Below, piece after piece: positions 32,485 through 43,540 of a DNA stretch of 64,000 nucleotides. How positions within the stretch are numbered: the first letter of the stretch is position 1; every line of letters begins with the position of its first letter. This stretch comes from Adineta vaga. Lineage: Eukaryota > Rotifera. The notes below the pieces were generated by a model. It did not search any database and had not been told where the DNA came from. It was given only the letters and a program-made list of their open reading frames with translations. The stretch covers positions 12,648,001 to 12,712,000 of the forward strand of contig CP075493.1 in the NCBI GenBank assembly GCA_021613535.1. The letters run 5' to 3'. Both the position numbers and the translations under genes were made by a program.

Positions 32485-32905
32485 ACACTTTTCAAAAGAT
32501 AATCATTAAAATCAATTATATCCAATAGATGAATTCTCAATATCAACGCCGTTTATCACAATAACTGAATGAAGATGAAAGAATAGAAGTTCTTAGTTAT
32601 ATTTTACACAAGAAAATATTTAATTTACTAGTAATTAAATACAAATATAGACTCTAATATAAACTTACAAACTGCACTTTTCTTCTGTTGATTATAATGG
32701 AGCTTTTTTCCATTTAATTTACGCATCGTATCATACATATTCATCAAGAACGACCGAAATAGTCCATCCCGCTGAATGGTATGTCAGATTTGATCTTTAA
32801 AAAACGTATAAAAATGATCTAATAAATAAACTCATTTCATTTTATCTACGACTTACACAACTTTATTTTTATGTCTAATTATGATGAGAGTACATTTTTA
32901 TTAAT

Positions 32906-33846
32906 ATGAAATTGTTTTACGATGTTCTACAATTGGTTCTGTATACTGGTTATTTCTTGCTTTTCGCAGGTATCATTGGTAATGGTATCAATATTTTAGT
33001 CTTTTCAAAAGTGCGTAGTTATCGTGCTAGTCCCTGTGCATTCTATTTTCTTATTGGTTCAATCGATAATATTCTATACATATCACTCAATTTAACAATT
33101 CGTATTCTAAGTATAGGTTACAATATTGATACTATGGATACATCAAATGCGTGGTGTAAGATACGACAATATTTTCTAGTTATACCTGCGATAATATCTG
33201 TAACTTGTTCATGTTTAGCTACAATTGATCAATTTTTGATTACATCGAAAAGTGTCTTTCTTCGACGTTATAGTCAAATTAAATGGGCTCATCGAATTGC
33301 ATTTATTGTTATCGTTATTTGGTTTCTCCATGGAATTCCTTTTCTTCTATTTTATAAAATATCATCAATTACTAATACTTGCGTAAATACAAATGCTGCT
33401 TATCAAATTTATGCATTAATATATCTAATTGGTATTATTTCTTTAATACCCACTGTAATAATGATTATATTTGGATGGTTAACTTACCATAATATTCATC
33501 AAAGAATAAATCTTGCTGAATTACAAATTGATCGTCAATTAATAAAAATGAGTTTAATCCATATTGTACTTGTTAAAATTAGTTTACTTCCATACGGTAT
33601 TTACAATGCTTATAGTTTAATTACTAAAAATTTTGTCAAAAATATTGATGAACAGTTGAAAGAATATTTAGCTTCTTCGGTTTTTACAATGGCAACATAT
33701 TTATATTATACTGTATGTTATTTAATTAATATAATTGATGGTTTTATATTTGACTTTTTTTGTTTTAGGGAAGTTGTTATACATTTTTGATATCATCGAA
33801 ACGATTTCGACAAAAAGTGAAAGAACTATTATTTTTCTGTCGATAA
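32906..33846 (+). CDS. rhodopsin-like seven-transmembrane receptor, two exons
   Basis: Exon 1 (32906-33712) and exon 2 (33769-33846) are joined in phase 0 across a 56-base GT-AG intron, giving 294 residues. TM1 contains the conserved Asn (FAGIIGNGINILVF), then intracellular loop RSYRASPCAFYFL, a Cys before TM3 (AWCKIRQYF), and CLATIDQFLITS at the TM3 end, where DQF takes the place of DRY. Later helices and ICL3 (LAELQIDRQLIKMSLIHIVL) follow, and the tail after splicing is SKRFRQKVKEL. This pattern is common in the large bdelloid peptide-receptor-like families. Without splicing the frame ends earlier with an unlikely tail, so the intron is supported. Confidence 0.8.
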
Positions 33847-34558
33847 CAAAACCAAATATTTCCCGTTTAAGTATAGACTATGTGTTTCATGTCCATTGAA
33901 ATTATGAATTATTTATCTTATGAGCATTATCAGTTTTTAAATATATATGAAATGTAATTCTAGCGGAAGATTTGCAAATTATGTCAGATTATAATTGGAT
34001 TTTGTTGAAAAATGGATGATGAAATTTTTATAAATATCCATAATAGCATTTCAATAAGAAATTTCTGGTGTCCGTCCGTTTACTTCGTAACTTTGGAAAG
34101 ATTCTAATTGCAAGTATAATCTAACATAATCTGATCGAGGTTGACACTTTTCAGTAAGATGAAAATTTTAATACTTTATTTGTTTCAAAGAAGATCATAA
34201 GCGAAATGTATTTATATCAGAACTACAATTAAAAAAATAACTAAAAGGAACTTATTCTCTATAGAATCCATGAAATAACGATTTTTATCGTGACAAATCA
34301 CGGTTATTTATTTCTAGATCTTTTTATTTCTCATATTTGTTCTTTCAAATTCATTAGTATGACATGGTTATATGATGCTCAACAGTTTACACTATATTTT
34401 TCTTTGACATCAACATTTATATTTGCATTCATTCATTCAATGGTTATACTATAGCTCTTATTTATTTGTAAACGTGTATATCGAAACAAACTACAGGTAT
34501 TAGTATTATCAAAAGTGAATGGCCAATAAAAGAAAACATAAATAGTAAAGATAAAGTG
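33847..34558. other. intergenic, no gene seen
   Basis: AT-rich spacer with no repeat or reading frame that I can support. Confidence 0.5.
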
Positions 34559-35038
34559 TTATGCTTCATAGGAATGAAGTTGTTCATGCACAACTTTTCG
34601 TACGATTTCTTGTTCGAGTTGACTCATCGTATTTATATTATCCGTATAATAACCAGTAGTATTTTGTGAATAACTATTGAATCCAAGTGATCCATCGACT
34701 TTTTGAGAGAATCCAGATACACAACGAAATCGTTTTGAATCACCATAGATTCGATAGTACCATCGTAATAATTGATCATGTTGTGTACCACCATTTCGTT
34801 GATAATCGTAACAATTTTCACAAACAAGTAATACAATGTTTTTATAATCGGTATCAAATGGATATAGTACTAGACCTGTTTTCCTTCCGGGACATTTACA
34901 ATTATGTGATGACCAACCATAACGATTTGAAATAGGATATCGTGTTCCATTTCTATGAGTTACTGTCAAATTACCATTATTTTCACGATTAATACGAACC
35001 ATATAGAGTGGATCTTCTTCTTCAAAGTGATTCATCAT
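34559..35038 (-). CDS. uncharacterised 159-residue protein; parent-type copy of the relic at 1951-2328
   Basis: A single exon from ATG at 35038 (MMNHFEEEDPLYMVRI). The central SSHNCKCPGRKTGLVLYPF and VLLVCENCYDYQ carry four cysteines as C-x-C and C-x-x-C, which could bind a metal. A Tyr-rich tail follows (LLRWYYRIYGDS, NTTGYYTD), then a charged C-terminal helix (LEQEIVRKVVHEQL). No signal peptide or membrane segment is present. I do not recognise the family. A second, broken copy 32 kb away shows that it duplicates. Confidence 0.6.
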   Translation of the reverse strand: MMNHFEEEDPLYMVRINRENNGNLTVTHRNGTRYPISNRYGWSSHNCKCPGRKTGLVLYPFDTDYKNIVLLVCENCYDYQRNGGTQHDQLLRWYYRIYGDSKRFRCVSGFSQKVDGSLGFNSYSQNTTGYYTDNINTMSQLEQEIVRKVVHEQLHSYEA

Positions 35039-35530
35039 TGATCAAGTTTTATTTGTCTATGAAATAAACAGAATATAACTGTTTCGTATTAAGCGTTCTT
35101 AAACAGTTAGAGACAAAATCTCGTAATTTTTTTTCAAAATTAACTGGAAATGTGAAGTCAATACATATGGGTCAATTTTACTTACCCTTGAATAATATCC
35201 AAATGTGAATAATAAAATGAGAAAAGTATCGCCTTTTATCCTCTTTAATCTACTTTAGTGATTACTGATGCATAAATTGTTTACTTTTGAAATTATTCAA
35301 AATCAAAGGATGAGTCAACATCGAAATGAATCAAAACGACATACATTGTAGGTGTGATGTATCTTAGTCAATGTGTATGCAGAGGTGTTATATCTACAGT
35401 CAATACAGGAAAAGACAAAACAATAAGATACATATTACTCATCTTGTATTATCGGCAACATACTACATTAAAAAAAAATTATTCATAGTTATGAATCAGC
35501 GTGGGGGAACTAAGAATAATGCTGTATTCA

Positions 35531-36112
35531 TTAACGAAGCGAACGAACTAGAAAAATGGTTTCTTCAAGTGGAGTGTCATAGTATGCTTTCGTTTCTACA
35601 AATCCAAGTTTTTTGTACAATCCGATAGCAGCTTCCATGTTTGGCAATGTATCTAATTTAATCTCGTGATACCCTAAAGTACGCGCTGTATCAAGAATAG
35701 CCTTCACTAAAGCTTTACCAACACCAAAACCACGTGCTTTAGGCAATATATAGAGACGCTTCATTTCACAGCATCGAGATCCCGATGAACCAAGCGTACG
35801 CAGACCTACACAACCTATTGGTTCACCTTGTAAATCGCGGGCTAGCAGCAGTTCACCAGTTGGAGGAATATATTTTCCAGGCATAGTAGCCATCTCATTT
35901 TCGAAGTTTTGAAACGCTAGGTTGATACCAAGAGATTCTGCGTAACTACGAAAGAGATTCACTGTAGCCTCCAGATCTTCAATGCTACGAACTGGAACTA
36001 TGTTGAACAATGAATTGTTGCTCATCTTGTCGATCAATGAATTGATAATCGTTTTGTTTTCGTGATTGTGTACGAGAGAAGAGATGATGAATTGTAGTAA
36101 CTTTTTTTCCAC
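35531..36112 (-). CDS. GNAT-family N-acetyltransferase, intronless
   Basis: 193 residues. The GNAT core starts near residue 37 (IVPVRSIEDLEATVNLF). It has the beta4/alpha3 acetyl-CoA site EMKRLYILPKARGFGVGKAL, with the R-x-x-G-x-G pattern as RGFGVG, and the family C-terminus AAIGLYKKLGFVETKAYYDT. It acetylates a small molecule or peptide with acetyl-CoA; the substrate is unknown. The first 29 residues are extra to the domain, and a second Met (MSNNSLFNIVPV) is a plausible start. The closest style is bacterial. No introns; codon use is less AT-biased than in neighbours, so horizontal transfer is a reasonable inference. Divergent from the SDR gene at 36412. Confidence 0.8.
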   Translation of the reverse strand: MEKKLLQFIISSLVHNHENKTIINSLIDKMSNNSLFNIVPVRSIEDLEATVNLFRSYAESLGINLAFQNFENEMATMPGKYIPPTGELLLARDLQGEPIGCVGLRTLGSSGSRCCEMKRLYILPKARGFGVGKALVKAILDTARTLGYHEIKLDTLPNMEAAIGLYKKLGFVETKAYYDTPLEETIFLVRSLR

Positions 36113-36411
36113 ATGTGCTCTAAGATAAGATTTTCACATAAAAAATGTAAAGGTGAGTTAGACTACCATTATCATGAATTCATTTTTTCAAGCTGGAAGA
36201 ACTTAAAGAAAAAGAACAAAATTCTTGTTTGTTCTTAAAGTTCGCACTTTAAGTTCGCACTTTAAGTTTATTGGTTCGTTCTTATCGCTCTGCAGATTAT
36301 AAATACCTATGAAAAAAATTTGTTTTCATTGGAATCGAATACAATGTGAGAGAGTTAAATGTACGTTTATTTTAGATATATATTTCATTTATCATTTAAA
36401 AAATAGTATAC
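36113..36411. promoter_or_regulatory. shared divergent 5' region with 13-base direct repeat
   Basis: This 300-base gap separates the starts of the GNAT and SDR genes. AAGTTCGCACTTT occurs twice in tandem, followed by AAGTTTA, at 36238-36268. It could bind a regulator shared by both genes, but that is inference. Confidence 0.35.
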
Positions 36412-37179
36412 ATGTCTTCTTCATTTAATGGAAAAGTCGTGATTGTTACAGGATCGGCCAGTGGACTAGGGAAAGTAATTAGTCAACATCTTCTTATCGC
36501 TGGTGCACACGTTGTTTTATGTGATGTCAATGAAGCAGCTCTAGAAGCAGCATACAATGAGCTAAAAGAACATGGGACATGTACAGCTATAAAAACGGAT
36601 GTCTCGTCATCTTCATCAATACAGGAACTCTTCGAGAAAACAATTGCTCACTTCGGAAAAGTCGACATTCTCGTTAATAATGCAGGCATCATGGATAAAC
36701 TTGATGGTGCAGCCGATTGTGAAGAAGATTTATGGAATCGAGTATTAGCAATCAATCTGACCGGTCCATATCTAACTACGAAACTCGCAATTAAACATTT
36801 TCTGGCACGAAATAGTCCAGGTGTCATTGTGAATATTTGTTCTTTGGGAGGCATTTTAGGTCATCGAGCAGGAGCAGCATATACAGCAAGTAAACATGGT
36901 TTAGTTGGATTGACAAAAAATACCGCTGCAGCCTATGGTAACAATCAAATTCGTTGCAATGGTATTTGTCCTGGTGCAATGGAAACGAATATATCTGTTG
37001 CATTAGCAAATGGATTTCATCAACAGGGTATGGCAATTCTTCAGAAGGCCTTAGCTACCAATCCTGGCTTATGTAATCTTGATGAAATGGCAAAGCTTGT
37101 AGTGTTTCTTTGTAGTCAAGACTCAAATGTGTTAAATGGTGCTATCATCAACGCTGATATGGGATGGAGTGCTGTTTAA
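36412..37179 (+). CDS. short-chain dehydrogenase/reductase, intronless
   Basis: 255 residues, a classical SDR. It has the NAD(P) motif VTGSASGLGKVI, the Asp after strand beta2 (VVLCDVNEAAL, favouring NAD over NADP), KTDVSS, VDILVNNAGIM, catalytic NICSLGG with Ser, and YTASKHG with Tyr and Lys, then CPGAMETN. Length and all active-site residues fit. It oxidises or reduces an alcohol/carbonyl substrate that cannot be named. Single exon and bacterial-type sequence suggest acquisition by transfer. It is divergently paired with a GNAT gene. Confidence 0.85.
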   Translation: MSSSFNGKVVIVTGSASGLGKVISQHLLIAGAHVVLCDVNEAALEAAYNELKEHGTCTAIKTDVSSSSSIQELFEKTIAHFGKVDILVNNAGIMDKLDGAADCEEDLWNRVLAINLTGPYLTTKLAIKHFLARNSPGVIVNICSLGGILGHRAGAAYTASKHGLVGLTKNTAAAYGNNQIRCNGICPGAMETNISVALANGFHQQGMAILQKALATNPGLCNLDEMAKLVVFLCSQDSNVLNGAIINADMGWSAV

Positions 37180-37407
37180 AACTAAAAATATTTCAGAATA
37201 AGAAGGATTCTGTGAATGGCGGATGAATATTATATAGAACTTTATTAAAGAATAATAGCTTAATGAAAATGAAACATGTCTGAAAACTCGAAAGCTTCTA
37301 CAAAAAATTGTTAAGTAAATACTAGATATAATTAAATCAATGATATTCGATTATATTTCTAAGTTTGATCAAAAATAAAAAAATTCTTAGAGTAAATCAT
37401 GTTTATA

Positions 37408-40400
37408 TTAAGGTTGTCGTATGATGTATACCGTATAATCTCGTGCTTCACCATGACCACCATTGTGACAAGGCTTACGATTGTATGAATCTCTAGATAA
37501 CATCACACGCATTATATGAGGTTCATCGATCATATTGTATCTATTAATCACAGGAATATCAATATTCAAATCATAAATACCATTGATATAGCCGGTATTA
37601 CGATGCTCGTCAGTCAATAATCGTTCTCTAGTTTCATCGAATTGACCGTCATTGTCTAGATCCATCCACACATCAAGATAATGCGGTATATTGCAATTCG
37701 TAGTCACCGATGATCGATCTATTCTATCAGAATTTGTGTAACTCCATGGTTCCACACAATATAATTCAATTTTAAGCATATACATTTTGTTTTCGAATAA
37801 TTTCACACTTAGACGACTTTGATCATGATAATTATCGGTCGCACTACATCGTGTCATTTCATCGTGAAGCAATGTGTTTTGTTCGCCCAATAATTTCATC
37901 GATAAAATGGCATTACTACCCGCTGAACACATCAGATTGCCAGGCAAACAAAGTGTTGATTCAGTCGCAGCTAAAACAAAGAGGCAACTAGTAGTGAATA
38001 TTAACGACCTAAAGATATAACAAACCTGCTACGAGATGAACTATGAAATCTGGTTCTGAATTTGGTTCTGGTTCATTGACATAACCAGCATCTAAATATA
38101 GAATTATATGAATATATAGTAATCAGTTAGTATATAAAGATCTTACCTGGACATCTTTTCCTTGGAATAATATTAACGTTATATTCTCGTATTTCACTAT
38201 AATCTGTTTTACCACATTCTCTTTGATAAGCATCACTTCGTATCAATCGAATACGCATGAGATGTAACCCTACTTTGACATTTATACCATCAATTGCAGG
38301 TATAGAAACTTGCAAATCATATCCATGTTCAAATGTTTCACTATCGATTCGTGATCGACGATGAATTCGATTTTCAAATGTATCAAATTTCCCATCACCA
38401 TTTAAGTCAATCCATACGTCTGGGTGGTAGACAAGAGCACAATCGTTATCAAGAACATCTTGATTATATTGTTGAGGACAGTCCAGTTGAATTCTTATTA
38501 TATAGACCGTATATCCATACCATGTAACACTAAGATGATGTCGATTTTGATATGCACTGACAAGCATACCACTTGGTGTTTCGTCTCTAATTTGTGTTGC
38601 TTGTTCTCCACCAATATGAACAAACGTAATTTTTGCAGGATTGGAAGTACATGTAAATGTTTTTGTTGGAATAGTCAAAACGGGACAAGCCACTAGAAAC
38701 ATTAGTTAATCGATATAGAACTGTATTGAAACGAAATTTTCTTACCTCCACACATTGCTTTTGGAAGGATGTTGACCATGTATTCTCGTACTTCGCTGTA
38801 ACCACTATTTTCACAATCTCTTTCATAATCACCATTTAGTGTAAGACGAACGCGCATACGATGTTGTCCATTTCTTGTATTAATATTGTCAATCGATGGT
38901 ATACACACTTCTAAATTGTATTCACCTCGTGAATTTTGATTATGACTGAGTGAGTGATGAAGAACTCGATTCTCAAATTCATCGAATACTCCATCGTCAT
39001 TGAAATCAATATGCACATCCACACTATATCTAAGATTACAGCCATCATCGTACGAATTATCCCGAGATTGTCGTCCACAATCCAATTGAAGATGTAACAT
39101 ATTCACGCTACTTTCACATAATGAAACACTGATATATTGTCGTTGTTGATAGTCATTGATTGCAGTATGTAGAGGTGTTTGATCCCGAAGTTCTGTATTT
39201 TGTTGACCAACCATTGAAATAGACATGATTTTAGCAGGATTCAAAGAACAGACTGGCTTGATTACTGCAAGCGGTGGAATTGTTGTAGTCACTACTAGCA
39301 AAGTATAAATAGAGATTAAGATATTATCCATGTTTATTGAAATTTTACCTGGTTGTCTGATAACTTGGACAATGTTGAGGGTATATTTACGTGTCTGGCT
39401 ATAATCAGAGAAACCACATCTTCTATTATAATAGTCACTTGGTCTCAATTGAAGTTGCATTTCATGTAATCCACTGATCATATTTCGATCATCGACCGGA
39501 GGTATCGAAATTCTCAAACTAGATGTACCTCGTGACATTTCATTATTAGTAGATGATTGGTAATAAATTCTATTTTCTGTTTCACTAAATCTTCCATCAT
39601 TATTTAGATCAATCCAACCATCTATATGATAAGCAAGACCACAATCATATCCAAGTGAAGTACTACTCGTTTGTTGAGGACAGTTTAGTTGAATACGTAT
39701 ATCGTTTACAGTATCTTCATAAAATGTCATGGTACGATCTTGTCGATTATTGTAGTCATTGATCATTGCATTTATCGGTATCTCGTCACGAATCTCCATT
39801 CCTTGTCTATCATCCGTTAGAATAAGTATCAGATGACTAGGAATCAATAAGCAGAATGAATCAACCGATACTCTGGTTGTAGTTAAAGGACTGACTATAA
39901 ATACAAATTATATTTCATCATTAAACATAGTTTGTTCAGATCGTCGATAGCACGAAATTAAGAACTTACTTGGCTCAGTAACCGGTACGAACATCATTGG
40001 TTTTTTTGTTGTTTTCGGCTTTCTTCTTGCTGCTTTTCGACTTACAGTAATCGTCGTTGTCGATGTTGTTGTTGTTGTTCTTGTTGTTGTTCTTGTTGTT
40101 CTTGCTGTTGTTCTAATTGGTTTTTCTATTACGGGTGTAGTAATTGGTTTTTCTATGAACAGCTCTTCTGCTTCTGTATAAATATTGAAAAAACAGATTG
40201 TGATGTTTTAATAGTATTTTCTTACTTTTCAATTCTTTAAGAGCACATAGCTTCATACTAATATTTGAGAATCGATCATCAACAAACTGAATTATCATAG
40301 GAAAATAGACAATTCGATCGATTTTGTTTTTAAAATTTTCCACGAATTTGTTCACACATATTTCGTCTGAAGAAGCACATTGATCTGTGAGTGAAGTAAC

Positions 40401-41819
40401 AAAATGCAATAGAAGAATATTTCCATACAGTGAATTTCTACAGATTTTCCTTGAAAAATAGTGAAATATGAATGAGAAAAAGAGAACAAATTATTAATAC
40501 TAACCAGCGATATCGATTTGATAGTGAAGTATTGTAAAAAAATCCATCAATAATACGTATTTTATGATCGTTCAGTTTCATATTCAACTACAAAGAGCGA
40601 TAGAAAGTTATGAAAATAAACTGTATTCAAACAAGTATTACCTGCTCAGTAAGATCATCGATATCTATTATAGTTTCTGCATAATTTCTGTCTTCCAAAA
40701 TATAACTTGTAGCAAACATTGCTTTGAGTGCTATTTCTCGTTTATCTATATATTTACAAGATAAATATGATTATGAATGTGAGATTTCAATTAACCCTTT
40801 TCTGTGATAACTGTTACGGCAGCTGTTCTTCGAATTTGTGGTAAATATTTCCATGCAACACAAATGATCAATAGCGCAAGAAGACACGCAAGTAAACAAC
40901 AAATACCGACGCAAATGAGATATAATCGACGCCTAATTTCGTTCAAAAAAGAAAAAGATATTACTGCACAATAGTATCAATATTATTATATTTACGAGCG
41001 TTTTGGTTCTAATCTTCTATTACGAGTTATTGTTTGTGTTTCGAAATCTTCCTTTGTATACGGGGGCGTTGTTATCTTGATTTCAGACTCCTAAAAATGT
41101 ATCGATGTGTGAGACACAGAGAAAGATATTACAATAATAGTTTACTGCTGATTTCTGATCCAGTTGTAAACGCTTTTCTGCCGTTGAAGATGAAATTTCA
41201 CCAGTCTGCTCGATACTTTCACCACTTGTATGTTGAATCTTTTGTCTCTCATCTGATGTGGTAGATGATTCTTTGTAACCTTCTGCTTGTGCAATTCTCT
41301 TTCGAGTATTTTGCTGATCAATACTACGGGATTGTCCGGATGTACTTTCTGTGACTACAACATCTACAGCCCTCGTACCAGCACTGTATTGGGATGATTG
41401 CTGACTGTTTGATTTGCTGCAGGCTCCACTTTTAAGAGATGTTTGTTCGTTACCAGCCTTTGCACTAAATTGAGCCGATTGTTGACCACTTGATTTACTG
41501 TAGCTTCCACTGGCTATCATCATTTCTTTGCTACCTGACTTTCCAATAGATTGAGTTGATCGATGACCACTTATTTCAGCTGATGTAGCACCTGCGATGG
41601 ACATCTGTCCACTAGTTGATTTACTGTAGCTTCCACTTGCTATCATCATTTCTTTGCTACCTGTCTTTGCAATAGATTGAGTTGATCGACGACCTCTTAT
41701 TTCACCTGATGTGGCACCTGTGATGAACATTTGTTCACCACTTGCTTGAGCAATGTGCCCAGCTGAGTGATGACCACGTGATCCAACAATTGTAGTCGCT
41801 TCCCTTGTAATTAGATTTA
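37408..41819 (-). CDS. type II membrane protein with four GEVED domains
   Basis: A multi-exon gene. From the N-terminus: a Ser/Gly/Gln-rich cytoplasmic region of about 230 residues built from near-repeats (SGEQMFITGATSGEI; GSKEMMIASGSYSKS, twice); a transmembrane helix (YLICVGICCLLACLLALLII) near 40900; an extracellular stem with cysteines; a Thr-rich linker coded by an ACA/ACG run near 40060-40120; then four GEVED domains. Each domain shows the DxxxDxNxDGxFDxxE pattern (DLNNDGRFSETENR, DFNDDGVFDEFENR, DLNGDGKFDTFENR, DLDNDGQFDETRER) and a terminal Arg-x-Tyr strand. The stop is TAA at 37408. GEVED domains are extracellular and adhesion-like. The 5' edge is a splice acceptor (41819). A Met at 41841 could start it, but upstream exons fit better (see findings). 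Confidence 0.75.
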
Positions 41820-42194
41820 CTAATATGGTAAAAGAAAACATTTTATTAATTCAAAAATTCGCGAAAACGATGTGTGTTATGTTTTTCTTCTCGCTGTACA
41901 TGAACATCCTACGTAAAATGACTTTCTATGGCAATGAAAATATTATGAAGACACCGTTAAGATGGATCTTCTTACAAGTATTTTGATAATATCTAATTCT
42001 CTCAAACATAGCAGAAGTATAAATATATGTCTCCAAAGAATATAGTAGTCAGTTGATTCTACAAGATATCTTTTAATTAAATCTGACATCTTTATCCATA
42101 TCAAAAGTCAAATAAATTCTGATTAAAAAAAGTATTCCTTGATTAATAAACCCGATCTTCCCTATTTTGAATAGTAGATCAAAACAATTCTTAC

Positions 42195-42926
42195 CTGTTG
42201 ACCAAGCTGCAAAGCATGAAATGCCACCACTGATCACTTCTTGAACACCATTCATAGTAATAACTTCACCCGATGATGAGAGAATTATTAAATATGGAAT
42301 GGCTGTCACACTATATTTACTACATAGTGCATCCTTTCGAGCTCGATCTAGCAGGACAAAGAAATATCATCCTATTGTTTCATCTTTCCAACAAATTAGT
42401 TTATTACCTGCATATGGTAATGCATACCATGGCATTTCATTATAATAACTATTAAACTCATTTTCATCTCTGTCAAAAGATACAAATACAATTTCAAAGT
42501 TCTCTCTCATTTCTTGAGACATGCTGTTGTAAAGTTCGATGAGCTTCAGTGTAAATTTTTGGGAAGGAGGACACCAGTGACCACTAAAAAAGTAAGTACG
42601 ACAATGAATATAAACGAGAATGAGACTTTAAACTTACGAAAAGTAGAGACCAATATTTTTGCGTGCAAGCTGCGCGGTAGAGATATATGTGACGATCTCA
42701 GCATTGCCATAAGTATCGTGGTAAAGTAATTCATCGCCCAGTAATTCGAAATATATTGCTGATGATATTTGATTATCGTTCTTATGAGCACTGTGACGGG
42801 AATATTGATATCTGCTTGATTCACCGGATGTTCCCCGAGTCATCGCTATTTGTTGGCCACCTACAGCAGTATGATGGTGATCTACTTCATCAGCAAATCT
42901 GACTGTTGTCATCGTGATTTCACTTG
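42195..42926 (-). CDS. thioredoxin-like (nucleoredoxin/tryparedoxin type) module A
   Basis: Exons 42926 to about 42640, then 42585-42410 and 42350-42195, separated by short introns. An N-terminal Ser/His-rich leader (VGGQQIAMTRGTSGESS) precedes a thioredoxin fold with IGLYFSGHWCPPSQKFT, VFVSFDRDENEFNSYYNEMP, WYALPYADRARKDAL, and the cis-Pro loop AIPYLIILSSSGEVI. The architecture is nucleoredoxin/tryparedoxin-like, but the active site reads Cys-Pro-Pro-Ser, lacking the second Cys. The last exon ends with a phase-1 donor at 42194; without splicing it runs to a stop at 42073. The start is either the Met at 42912 or an upstream exon. Confidence 0.7.
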
Positions 42927-43540
42927 CTAATGTAGAAAAATAGAAAAAAAATCTTTCGGAATATCTTCACTGAATCGAAAGTGTTGTACACCTACTGCAA
43001 GGGAGCAACTATATATCCTTTACAGTAATTGCTATACATATTTTTGATACTTTTAGATTATGATTATCATCATTTAGAGAAATCAATTTTGATAAAATCA
43101 GATCATAGGTATATTTTTGTTTGAAATTGCTAATCATATTTATCAATGATATCCTTTTATACGTAAGCATATTTTAGTATTTAACGTATCATGGTTTAAT
43201 GTTCTTATGTACTTATGTCGTACGGCGAGAACATAGTGTGATCATTTATTTACAAATATTCGATGAAGTGAAAGGAAGAATCGAATTTCGTGAATTTGTA
43301 ATGAGTGATCATATATCTCCAGAATGAAACCAAAAATAAATATTATTGTTTATCTAAGAATATTGAGTTAAATCAAAACCACAAAAGACGATAGAAATAT
43401 CAAGGACACAAATCACTCTACGATGTTGATACAAAATCTTACTAAGTATCTGTGCTCACATCATGGTTTAGTATTAGTATCAAATTACTTCCATAGATTG
43501 CCGATCGACATCAGAACGAAATTGCCAAACGTTCTCTTAC

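Noticed and set aside
40060-40110. GTT/CTT trinucleotide run as a microsatellite
   Set aside because: It is coding: it is the Thr-rich linker of the GEVED protein on the minus strand, in frame with both flanking exons.
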